DNA of 13,452 nt from the NCBI GenBank assembly GCA_964419225.1, contig CAYQPF010000140.1, positions 1-13,452 on the forward strand, given 5' to 3'. The position numbers were made by a program, and so were the translations under genes. Shown piece by piece: positions 8,021 through 13,452 of this stretch. Below the pieces are notes generated by a model, which did not search any database, had not been told where the DNA came from, and was given only the letters and a program-made list of their open reading frames with translations. Each line of letters starts with the position of its first letter. Position 1 is the stretch's first letter. Origin of the DNA: CAYQPF01 sp964419225. Lineage in GTDB: Bacteria > Cloacimonadota > Cloacimonadia > Cloacimonadales > CAYQPF01.

Positions 8021-8936
8021 ACTAGCTCAACTTAATCAGATTCCTGAGAAAAAGGGTTACTTATTGTTATCCGAAAATGATAAAATAGTTGCTGCTGTAC
8101 CCTCTTTCAATCTGCAGAAAACAGTAGCTTTCTTTTTTCAAAATGAACATCCTCAGCATATCCAAATGCAAATAGATGATCTTGATGATTATAATTTTGT
8201 TTCTCTGGAAAACCCTTTGGATATTTTGATCAATTTAAAAATAATCAAACAGGATAACATCCAAACTATTATCAACAACTTTCCGGGACCAAGTATGGAT
8301 TATGTCTATCTGGCATTGGATTTCAATAATTATCCTTTTGTAAAGATAACAGAAGATACTCAGGAAAACAAGACTTATTTAGGCCCTTTTCCCAGCAGAT
8401 TTATTCTCGGTGATGTGATTTATACTTTCGGAGAATTAAAACAATTACCGGTCTGTGAAGAAGAAATCAATCCCTGTTCCCGTTTTAAAGCAGGAAAATG
8501 TCCGGCGTATTGTGTAAAAAACAGTCCGGCTGATCTTCTGAAGGAATATTATTTGAAGGTTAATGATTCGATTCTGCAAGAAACAATGAAAACTTTTCAA
8601 TCATATTATGATGATCTGGAATTCACTAAAGCAGATTTTACGCAAAAACAGATTAATTTATTGGATAAATACTATCAATTTCTCGAATTTTTTCAAAGAA
8701 CAAAACAAATAAATGCCGAAATCCAACTGGATAAAGGTACAATTAAGATCATAAATGGCTTGATTACTGAAATCAAAATTAATAATAAAATGTATAATTT
8801 TGAGCAGGACTTGACAGAATATCGCGAAAATGAACTATGGGCTGTTAATAAGCAGGAATTTTGGGAAAGATGGGTGATATACTCTTATCTTAAAGAGAAT
8901 CAGCCAACTCTATTTTGTGCAGGAGCAAATAGTTAA
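8004..8936 (+). CDS. Half-length UvrC relative with degenerate GIY-YIG domain and cysteine cluster
   Basis: The 310-residue protein follows the N-terminal half of excinuclease subunit UvrC. Residues 13-90 align by eye with the GIY-YIG domain, but catalytic Tyr, Gly, Lys and Arg are replaced (YIGK becomes A30-A31-V32-P33; the NLxxR arginine becomes T40), and the metal-binding Glu near 77 is absent. YPFVKIT (110-116) and TYLGPFPS (124-131) match UvrC's YPyikiT and yfGPypS. C151, C158, C166 and C170 (Cx6Cx7Cx3C) match UvrC's four-cysteine region, now understood as an iron-sulphur site. MKTFQSYYDDLEFTKADFTQ (195-214) resembles the UVR motif that binds UvrB. The RNase H-like nuclease and HhH domains are missing. 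It is therefore probably a non-cutting DNA-repair accessory or regulator. The ATG lies inside the CDF gene with only a weak ribosome site, so translation is likely coupled. Confidence 0.75.
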   Translation: MLNPSKLAQLNQIPEKKGYLLLSENDKIVAAVPSFNLQKTVAFFFQNEHPQHIQMQIDDLDDYNFVSLENPLDILINLKIIKQDNIQTIINNFPGPSMDYVYLALDFNNYPFVKITEDTQENKTYLGPFPSRFILGDVIYTFGELKQLPVCEEEINPCSRFKAGKCPAYCVKNSPADLLKEYYLKVNDSILQETMKTFQSYYDDLEFTKADFTQKQINLLDKYYQFLEFFQRTKQINAEIQLDKGTIKIINGLITEIKINNKMYNFEQDLTEYRENELWAVNKQEFWERWVIYSYLKENQPTLFCAGANS

Positions 8937-8960
8937 ATTTGACTTTAGGGGAGAGATTTA

Positions 8961-9851
8961 ATGCTGGAAAAAATTAAAGAATTACCAATTGTGAAAAAAC
9001 ACTATCAAGGGAAAGTAAGAGATATCCTTGATCTGGGTGATAAACTTCTTATCATAACTTCAGATCGTATCTCAGCTTTTGATGTTGTATTCCCAAATTT
9101 AATACCGAATAAAGGTAAAATATTGAACCAAATATCGGTTTTCTTCTTCAACAAAACGAAAGATATCATTGATAATCATTTAATTACTGCTGAAGTGAGT
9201 GAATATCCTGAAGAATTTCACCAATTCTCCGAATATCTAACAGACAGAAGTATGCTGGTTAAAAAAACCAGAGTAATACCTTTTGAATGTATTGTCAGAG
9301 GATATATTTCCGGTTCTGCCTGGAATGAATACAAAAACCTGGGTACTATTAACGGGATCCTTTGCGATGATAAAATGAAAGAGAGTCAAAGATTCCCCGA
9401 ACCCATTTTTACGCCTTCAACCAAAGCGGAATCAGGTCATGACGAGAACATTTCTTACAATAGAATGTTGGAACGGATGGATAAGGAAGTTGCCGAATAT
9501 CTTAAAGAAAAGAGTATTCAAATGTATAAATTTGCACATGAATTCTTACTGGAAAAGGATATTCTTTTTGCTGATACGAAGTTTGAATTCGGTGTCATTG
9601 AAAACAAAATCTATTTGATCGATGAAATACTTACCCCGGATTCTTCCCGCTTCTGGGATAAAAATGAGTATGAAGTCGGTACATCTCCTAAGAGTTTCGA
9701 TAAACAATATATCAGAGACTACCTTTTAGCTATCGGCTGGGATAAACAACCTCCAGCTCCTGAATTACCTCAGGAAATTGTGGACAAAACTTATGAAAAA
9801 TATTATCTGGCTTATAAGAAAATTGCCGGGGAAGGATGTAAAATATGGTAA
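8961..9851 (+). CDS. purC: Phosphoribosylaminoimidazole-succinocarboxamide synthase (PurC)
   Basis: PurC joins CAIR with aspartate using ATP to form SAICAR in de novo purine synthesis, in the cytoplasm. Visible motifs are YQGKVRD (15-21), TSDRISAFDVV (33-43), PNKGKILNQIS (49-59), IVRGYISGSAW (111-121), STKAESGHDENIS (153-165), DTKFEFG (205-211) and IDEILTPDSSRFW (220-232). At 296 residues it belongs to the longer PurC type rather than the roughly 240-residue type of E. coli and Bacillus. AGGGGAGAG lies just before the ATG. No other pur gene is in the window. Its last codons overlap the start of the receiver-domain gene by 7 bases. Confidence 0.97.
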   Translation: MLEKIKELPIVKKHYQGKVRDILDLGDKLLIITSDRISAFDVVFPNLIPNKGKILNQISVFFFNKTKDIIDNHLITAEVSEYPEEFHQFSEYLTDRSMLVKKTRVIPFECIVRGYISGSAWNEYKNLGTINGILCDDKMKESQRFPEPIFTPSTKAESGHDENISYNRMLERMDKEVAEYLKEKSIQMYKFAHEFLLEKDILFADTKFEFGVIENKIYLIDEILTPDSSRFWDKNEYEVGTSPKSFDKQYIRDYLLAIGWDKQPPAPELPQEIVDKTYEKYYLAYKKIAGEGCKIW

Positions 9852-10279
9852 CTTTATACAATGAATTGCCGACAGGAGAAATTCCTAAAAAATGTAATAT
9901 TCTTGTGGTTGATGATGAAGTGGAAGTTACTGAGTTTTTAAAATCAGAACTCAAAGAACATGATGAAAATTTTGTGGTAATTACTTATAATACCGGTTAC
10001 GAAGCCTTAAAAAAAGTGCAGAACAATGGTGTCGATCTTGTGCTGACCGATATTGCCATGCCTGATATGGACGGATATGAACTCTATTCCCGAATCAAGG
10101 AAATCAGAGAAAATCTGCCTATCATCATGATGACAGGTTTTGGCTATGATCCCAACCATACTGTTGTTAATGCTAAAAAAGCCGGTCTCCGTGATGTAAT
10201 CTTTAAACCTTTTGAAATGGATAAACTGGTCTCTCTAATCTATAGAAGACTGGAGGATGCTAAAACTAACAAAGAATAA
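9845..10279 (+). CDS. Stand-alone response regulator receiver protein
   Basis: The 144 residues are a CheY-like receiver domain with a 15-residue N-terminal tail and no output domain. The phosphorylation site is complete: acidic pair D23-D24 in ILVVDDE, phospho-acceptor D69 in VLTDIAMPDMDG, switch residue T97 in MMTG and K121 in FKPF. It should accept a phosphate from a histidine kinase and act by binding a partner. No kinase is encoded in the window, so it is an orphan. The start lies inside the last codons of purC, with AAGGA eight bases upstream, supporting translation from 9845. The SPFH gene follows 16 bases after the stop. Confidence 0.95.
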   Translation: MVTLYNELPTGEIPKKCNILVVDDEVEVTEFLKSELKEHDENFVVITYNTGYEALKKVQNNGVDLVLTDIAMPDMDGYELYSRIKEIRENLPIIMMTGFGYDPNHTVVNAKKAGLRDVIFKPFEMDKLVSLIYRRLEDAKTNKE

Positions 10280-10295
10280 ATTATAAGGAGGACTT

Positions 10296-11144
10296 ATGCT
10301 ATTTATTCTGTTTGCTTTTATTGGAATTCTCTTACTTTTTTTATCAAACAAGGTTGAACAAAAAAAACCGACTTTATTCGGTGGATTACTCTTGTTGGCT
10401 CTCGCTGTTTTTCAATGTCTGACTGTTGTCCCTGCAGGTAATGTAGGTGTTATTGATTTCTTTGGTAATGTATCAACAAATACTCTGAAAGCTGGTATTA
10501 ATTTTGTTAATCCGCTTGCCAAGGTAATAAAGTTCAGTATTAGAACTCAGGAAATCAAAGAAACAATGTCTGTTCCTTCAAAAGAAGGCTTAAGTATCAA
10601 AATGGAAGTCAGCGTTCTTTTCCATGTTAATCCTGAAAAAGCTGCTGAAATCTACAAAACTGTCGGACTCAGCTATGTAGAAACAATCCTTGAACCCCAA
10701 TTTCGTTCGATTGCCAGAGGTGTTACAGCTCAATACGAAGCAAAAGCACTATATACATCTGAAAGAGAAGCTTTGGCCAGTTTAATCAAAAAGGACTTGG
10801 ACGTAATTTGCGAAAAAAGAGGAATTGTCATTGAAACTACTCCTCTCAGAACTGTCGTACTTCCCCCGGGATTAACCCGTGCTATTGAACTCAAACTCGA
10901 AGCCGAACAGGAAAGCCAGAGAATGCAGTTTGTCCTCCTCAAAGAAAAACAGGAAGCTGAGAGAAAATCCATTGAAGCCGAAGGTGTTTCAAACTTCCAG
11001 AAGATAGTTTCCTCTGGAATAAGTGATAATTTGTTAAGATGGAAAGGTATTGAAGCGACTGAAAAACTTGCCCATTCTCAGAATACAAAAGTAATTATTG
11101 TCGGTGGTAAAGACGGTTTACCTTTGATTCTGGACACGAAATAG
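10296..11144 (+). CDS. Prohibitin-like SPFH/Band 7 membrane protein
   Basis: The 282-residue protein has two hydrophobic segments at the N-terminus (2-17 and 27-45), then an SPFH/Band 7 domain (about 45-215). VPAGNVGVIDFFG (45-57), LKAGINFVNPLAKV (64-77), FSIRTQEIKETM (80-91) and EPQFRSIARGVTAQY (133-147) are prohibitin-type signatures. A charged helix rich in Glu/Lys/Gln (198-230, LEAEQESQRMQF...EAERKSIEAEG) is the oligomerising coiled coil. Family members form large ring or cage assemblies on membranes and often regulate membrane proteases such as FtsH; the partner here is unknown. A consensus AAGGAGG stands before the ATG. It closes the plus-strand gene cluster; an inverted-repeat element begins 12 bases after its stop. 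Confidence 0.94.
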   Translation: MLFILFAFIGILLLFLSNKVEQKKPTLFGGLLLLALAVFQCLTVVPAGNVGVIDFFGNVSTNTLKAGINFVNPLAKVIKFSIRTQEIKETMSVPSKEGLSIKMEVSVLFHVNPEKAAEIYKTVGLSYVETILEPQFRSIARGVTAQYEAKALYTSEREALASLIKKDLDVICEKRGIVIETTPLRTVVLPPGLTRAIELKLEAEQESQRMQFVLLKEKQEAERKSIEAEGVSNFQKIVSSGISDNLLRWKGIEATEKLAHSQNTKVIIVGGKDGLPLILDTK

Positions 11145-11156
11145 TTATCAGGCGTT

Positions 11157-11270
11157 CAATGGCATTAAGTTAAACATTGTCATTCCCCAAATTCCACTCC
11201 ATTTTAGGAGGGGTGGCAGCTTGCTGACGGGGTGGTTTGAAAACTTATTTTTCTTAACTTAATGACATTG
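11157..11270. repeat. Intergenic element with 17-bp terminal inverted repeats
   Basis: CAATGGCATTAAGTTAA (11157-11173) and the reverse complement of 11254-11270 (CAATGTCATTAAGTTAA) match at 16 of 17 positions, bounding a core of 80 bases. The core has an imperfect internal hairpin (CCACTCC 11195-11201 against GGAGGGGTGG 11207-11216) and a GC-rich piece, GGCAGCTTGCTGACGGGG. It encodes nothing. Its composition differs from the AT-rich surroundings, and it looks like a dispersed palindromic repeat or MITE-like element. In RNA the whole unit could fold into one long stem, so it might also act as a two-way terminator or stabiliser between the SPFH and peptidase genes. Confidence 0.6.
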
Positions 11271-11307
11271 GTTAGTTGTTAATTGGGGCTAAGAACCGGA
11301 GTTTGGA

Positions 11308-12231
11308 ATTAAGATTAGTTATATATTTCTGTTTCTTATCTTTCTCATAGCATTTAATTCTTATGGGATCAATCAAAGTGATTTTGGTTCCATAAGAGTT
11401 ATTTATGCTGCAGAGAAGGAAAAGAATGTTGCATCCTTAATGGATTCATATTCGAAGCATATTGAGACATTTCAAAGAAAAATAGGCCTCTATCCGGATT
11501 TGTATTTTACTTTATATATCTCCTCCTCGAATGCAGAATATTTGAAAATCGTTAAGGAATATCCTCCTATTTTTAAGAAAAGTGATGCTTTTTATGATTC
11601 CAGATCAAATACGATCTATATCCGTCCTCTGAAAAAATATTTGATTCAGGACAAGTCACTTCCCAGAACTCTTTTACATGAATATATCCATATTTTCGTT
11701 AATTACTATATTCCTGATGCACCTCTCTGGTTTCATGAAGGTATGGCTGATTACTATTCCAAAGGAATTGATCTGGATGTTCGCCTGGCTTATCTGCGTT
11801 ACTACTTTGCTTCCGAAACTCTCACCATCGCCGGCCTCAAAACGAACCTCCATCGCGCGGGCANNNNNNNNNNCTACTTAAAATCCTACCTGGCTGTAGA
11901 AAGCCTGACCAAAGATTACCGCAACAGCTTCTACCGTTTCTGGGATAATGTGGATAACCATTACAATTTTAATGCTTCCTTTATCTATGCTTATCATTTT
12001 TCCCCGGAGGGCTTTTCCCATCTTTTCGAAAATAAACTTAAAGAGCAACTCTGGGATAATCTTTTTCTTGCAATTATCAATCTCTCGTGGGGTGTCTTAC
12101 CTTTACTTGTCATCTTAGCCTGGATGCGGAAAGTCCTCTTCAGAAAGAAGCCTGTTGAACCTGAGCCTGAAGACGACGACGAAGAAGAATATGAGTTTAT
12201 TCCCGAGGGTGAAGAAGAAAAACAACACTGA
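11308..12231 (+). CDS. Secreted, membrane-anchored HExxH metallopeptidase (MA clan)
   Basis: The frame is open from 11293, but the first ATG (11440) has no ribosome site and cuts off a clear signal peptide. An ATT at 11308, six bases after GGAG, would give MKISYIFLFLIFLIAFNSYG and a 307-residue protein; I annotate this start as the more plausible. Counted from the ATT, LLHEYIHIF carries H124-E125-H128, and WFHEGMADYYS supplies the third ligand E144, the gluzincin (Peptidase MA) zinc-site pattern. YLKSYLAVESL after the gap fits the helix that usually follows. Residues about 250-274 form a membrane helix (LFLAIINLSWGVLPLLVILA), followed by Lys/Arg and a highly acidic tail (EPEPEDDDEEEYEF). The protease domain would face the periplasm. 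Ten N bases interrupt the gene; four codons are unknown. Confidence 0.8.
   Translation: MKISYIFLFLIFLIAFNSYGINQSDFGSIRVIYAAEKEKNVASLMDSYSKHIETFQRKIGLYPDLYFTLYISSSNAEYLKIVKEYPPIFKKSDAFYDSRSNTIYIRPLKKYLIQDKSLPRTLLHEYIHIFVNYYIPDAPLWFHEGMADYYSKGIDLDVRLAYLRYYFASETLTIAGLKTNLHRAGXXXXYLKSYLAVESLTKDYRNSFYRFWDNVDNHYNFNASFIYAYHFSPEGFSHLFENKLKEQLWDNLFLAIINLSWGVLPLLVILAWMRKVLFRKKPVEPEPEDDDEEEYEFIPEGEEEKQH
11864..11873. other. Assembly gap (10 N) inside the metallopeptidase gene
   Basis: Ten unknown bases join two contig ends. The frame before and after the gap agrees and both halves look like the same protein, so the true gap length is probably compatible with frame, but its size may be only a placeholder. 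The roughly 40 bases just before the gap are clearly more GC-rich than their surroundings (CCATCGCGCGGGCA), so the edge itself may be unreliable. Confidence 0.95.
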
Positions 12232-12315
12232 TATCATTCCTGAAAATTAAAAACCACCAATTTCATCCTCCTTTGGGGCCTCTTTCTTTTCTCTCTCATA
12301 CTCTTTGCCTACTGA

Positions 12316-12405
12316 TTACCCTTTACTTGCCTGCGGGTTTACATTTTTATCAATCCTTCTCCCTTCCATTGTGTCCATACAGTCCATATAGTCCATATAG
12401 TCCAT
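12316..12405 (-). CDS. Possible mini-ORF of Met-Asp-X repeats (doubtful)
   Basis: On the minus strand the 9-bp array reads ATGGACTAT ATGGACTAT ATGGACTGT ATGGACACA, giving MDYMDYMDCMDT, and continues for 17 more residues to a TAA (29 residues in all). A purine-rich stretch (GGGGAAGGTGGAAAA) sits right before the ATG and could serve as a ribosome site. A second in-frame ATG lies at 12429. The ORF may simply be a by-product of the repeat. It is listed because the related array at 13357-13410 is open in the same Met-Asp frame. Confidence 0.2.
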   Translation of the reverse strand: MDYMDYMDCMDTMEGRRIDKNVNPQASKG

Positions 12406-12407
12406 TT
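12372..12407. repeat. Array A: four tandem copies of a 9-bp repeat
   Basis: Four 9-bp units follow each other without spacers: TGTCCATAC, AGTCCATAT, AGTCCATAT, AGTCCATTT. The consensus is NGTCCATAT, and the last unit ends in ATTT. The array lies in the 277-base non-coding stretch between the peptidase and the minus-strand gene at 12509. That stretch is otherwise pyrimidine-rich on this strand, with no gene or clear terminator. A related array lies on the other side of the 12509-13141 gene. Confidence 0.85.
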
Positions 12408-12451
12408 TTCCACCTTCCCCGACTTTCATCTCTCAAATGCACTCCTCGCAC

Positions 12452-12486
12452 GACTCCAGACTCACGACTCATGACTATAGACTTCT
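12452..12486. repeat. Five tandem copies of a 7-bp repeat (GACTCAN)
   Basis: GACT recurs exactly every seven bases at 12452, 12459, 12466, 12473 and 12480, giving units GACTCCA, GACTCAC, GACTCAT, GACTATA and GACTTCT. The units decay towards the right. The array lies 44 bases from the 9-bp array and 23 bases from the end of the minus-strand gene. Function unknown. Confidence 0.7.
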
Positions 12487-12508
12487 CCCTCCCACTGGCA
12501 CTGATTAC

Positions 12509-13141
12509 CTACTTCAAAGGGTAGATCACAATTTGGTTCTCATCTATCGGATAGTAAGTGAATACCCAGCCCTTCTGAATACTGCATCTCAAATGCCTGG
12601 CCACAACAGGATCATATTGTTCGATTTTGTGTAGGACACCGTTTATATCATTAAAAATGCAATTCCGGACTTTTTGCAAAGCCTGGTCCGGAAGCTTGCT
12701 CCTCTTGTTTTCGGCAAAACCTTTCTCCAGATAATCTATCAGGAAATCCTTACGCTCTTTTAATTCTTCTGCTTTTTTCGAATCATTGTTCGTTATGGCT
12801 TCTGCCTGTTGATCAATTATTTTACATAATTCTTTTTTTACTTCCCTGATTGTTTTAATATCGAAGATGGGAGAAATTACGGTATTACAGTAATAATCCT
12901 GATACACTGATTCTAAAACTGTTTTAATCTGATCATTTCTTCTTACTGCAAACACTCCCTTTTCATAAAAGAACAGTTCAAGTACGGAAACTGCTTTTCC
13001 AACATTGCTTATCAGTTGATAGAGATATTCGCATCCTTTCAAACCTTTAATCTGAAATTGTTCTCCTGTGTCTTTGTTTACAAAGGAGTAGTGGTTCTGC
13101 TTGCGGTATTGCTTCTTATTTTGGGTAATATAGTAAAGCAT
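12509..13141 (-). CDS. Stand-alone winged-helix-like/coiled-coil domain protein, function unknown
   Basis: The 210-residue protein has no signal peptide or membrane helix. Residues 18-60 (YSFVNKDTGEQFQIKGLKGC, then EYLYQLISNVGKAVSVLEL) look like a small winged-helix-type domain. Residues 96-140 form a charged coiled coil (KTIREVKKELCKIIDQQAEA and following). Residues 155-197 are helical and end in HLRCSIQKGWVFTYYP. From memory, this order (KGLxYL..LL..pG, charged coil, RVxxxI..aI..I...dP.la.HL...I..G....Y.P) resembles a domain found at the C-terminus of large bacterial regulatory ATPases and transcription regulators; here it stands alone. That match is unverified. GAGGAGGAAAA lies directly before the ATG, so the start is firm. 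It runs convergent to the peptidase gene and is flanked by two 9-bp repeat arrays. Confidence 0.85.
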   Translation of the reverse strand: MLYYITQNKKQYRKQNHYSFVNKDTGEQFQIKGLKGCEYLYQLISNVGKAVSVLELFFYEKGVFAVRRNDQIKTVLESVYQDYYCNTVISPIFDIKTIREVKKELCKIIDQQAEAITNNDSKKAEELKERKDFLIDYLEKGFAENKRSKLPDQALQKVRNCIFNDINGVLHKIEQYDPVVARHLRCSIQKGWVFTYYPIDENQIVIYPLK

Positions 13142-13207
13142 TTTTCCTCCTCTTGTTTATTTGGATTTGCTTTTTTGTGGTAAAAATAAAAATACGGGAA
13201 CCATTCT

Positions 13208-13235
13208 ATAATACTACGGTGTTCCTTTATGTAAA
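13208..13235 (-). promoter_or_regulatory. Putative promoter of the 12509-13141 gene
   Basis: On the minus strand, TTTACA (13230-13235, five of six) and TATTAT (13208-13213, five of six) are separated by 16 bases, about 67 bases upstream of the ATG. An inverted pair GGAAC/GTTCC (13197-13201 and 13221-13225) straddles the -10 box and might be an operator, but it is short. The remainder of 13142-13356 is AT-rich and holds a run of about ten T bases near 13269; no gene is evident there. Confidence 0.4.
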
Positions 13236-13336
13236 TAACTAATTTGAACTTAAAAAGTTTCATTTAAATTTTTTTTTTGTAACTTCTCAGATGTTTTCCA
13301 AGACTGTCTCCACAAATGTCTTTAAATAAAGGCACC

Positions 13337-13408
13337 TCAATCCTGATACCAATTATCGTCCTTATTGTCCCTATCGTCCATACTGTCCATATAGTCGATT
13401 TTGTCCAT
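13337..13408 (-). CDS. Possible mini-ORF over the second 9-bp array (doubtful)
   Basis: On the minus strand an ATG at 13408 opens MDKIDYMDSMDDRDNKDDNW and stops at a TGA (23 residues). The frame stays open upstream to a stop near the window edge and contains GGGAGAAAG, which could be a distant ribosome site. The composition (Asp at every third position) follows directly from the 9-bp repeat. It may be only a repeat by-product, or the end of a longer gene with a non-ATG start. Confidence 0.2.
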   Translation of the reverse strand: MDKIDYMDSMDDRDNKDDNWYQD

Positions 13409-13410
13409 TT
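13357..13410. repeat. Array B: six tandem copies of the 9-bp repeat
   Basis: Six contiguous 9-bp units, CGTCCTTAT, TGTCCCTAT, CGTCCATAC, TGTCCATAT, AGTCGATTT and TGTCCATTT, share the consensus NGTCCATAT with array A at 12372-12407, in the same orientation. Like array A, it ends in GTCCATTT. The two arrays bracket the 12509-13141 gene with its promoter. Array B is more diverged than A. Confidence 0.8.
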
Positions 13411-13452
13411 CCGGAAATACTTTCTCCCAATTCTCAGTGCCAATTTATGAAA

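Noticed and set aside
12273..12524. Plus-strand frame with a Ser-Pro-Tyr repeat across array A
   Set aside because: The frame follows from the 9-bp repeat. It has no ribosome site, odd composition, and overlaps the end of a well-supported minus-strand gene.
13078..13263. Minus-strand frame overlapping the start of the 12509-13141 gene
   Set aside because: It has no ribosome site, overlaps the promoter and the start of a gene with a strong ribosome site, and has no recognisable protein features.
12372..13410. The 9-bp arrays as a CRISPR array
   Set aside because: Units are 9 bases with no spacers between them, far from the 23-50 base repeats with unique spacers of CRISPR, and no cas gene is present.

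Overview
The window looks like a piece of an AT-rich bacterial genome assembled from metagenomic or single-cell data: it has a 10-base N gap inside a gene and is cut at both ends. Three things point to the FCB side of the bacterial tree, with Candidatus Cloacimonadota as my best guess from memory. These are a secreted LVIVD-repeat protein ending in a 'YPNPFNPETT' FlgD-like/type IX secretion sorting domain, strong Shine-Dalgarno sites, and a long PurC. No rRNA or tRNA gene is visible to test this.

Layout. (1) 1-3703, minus strand: a cut-off secreted coiled-coil protein, the large LVIVD beta-propeller surface protein and an HDOD signalling protein, each separately spaced. (2) 3925-11144, plus strand: ten tightly packed genes, several overlapping, that look like one or a few operons: a small 4-TM protein, a GNAT acetyltransferase, rsmG, parA, parB, a zinc-type cation diffusion facilitator, a half-length UvrC relative, purC, a lone receiver-domain protein and a prohibitin-like SPFH protein. 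The rsmG-parA-parB order is a classic arrangement often found near the replication origin. (3) 11145-11307: an inverted-repeat-bounded intergenic element. (4) 11308-12231: a secreted, membrane-anchored HExxH metallopeptidase whose signal peptide lies upstream of its first ATG. (5) 12232-13452: an accessory-looking patch with one minus-strand gene (12509-13141) between two arrays of the same 9-bp repeat, plus a 7-bp tandem repeat.

How the genes fit together. The plus-strand block combines chromosome segregation (ParA/ParB), ribosome modification (RsmG), purine synthesis (PurC) and metal export (CDF). The least ordinary member is the UvrC relative. It keeps the four-cysteine cluster motif and a UvrB-binding-like helical pair, but has lost the GIY-YIG catalytic residues and the whole C-terminal nuclease half. 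It overlaps the metal transporter by 17 bases. The transporter has its own cysteine-rich tail, so the two adjacent genes both carry cysteine clusters.

I did not find a clear multi-gene novel defence or mobile system. The best candidates for something undescribed are the UvrC-derived pseudo-nuclease, the stand-alone regulatory-type domain protein at 12509-13141 with its flanking 9-bp arrays (which can be read as Met-Asp-X mini-ORFs), and the hidden non-ATG start of the metallopeptidase.
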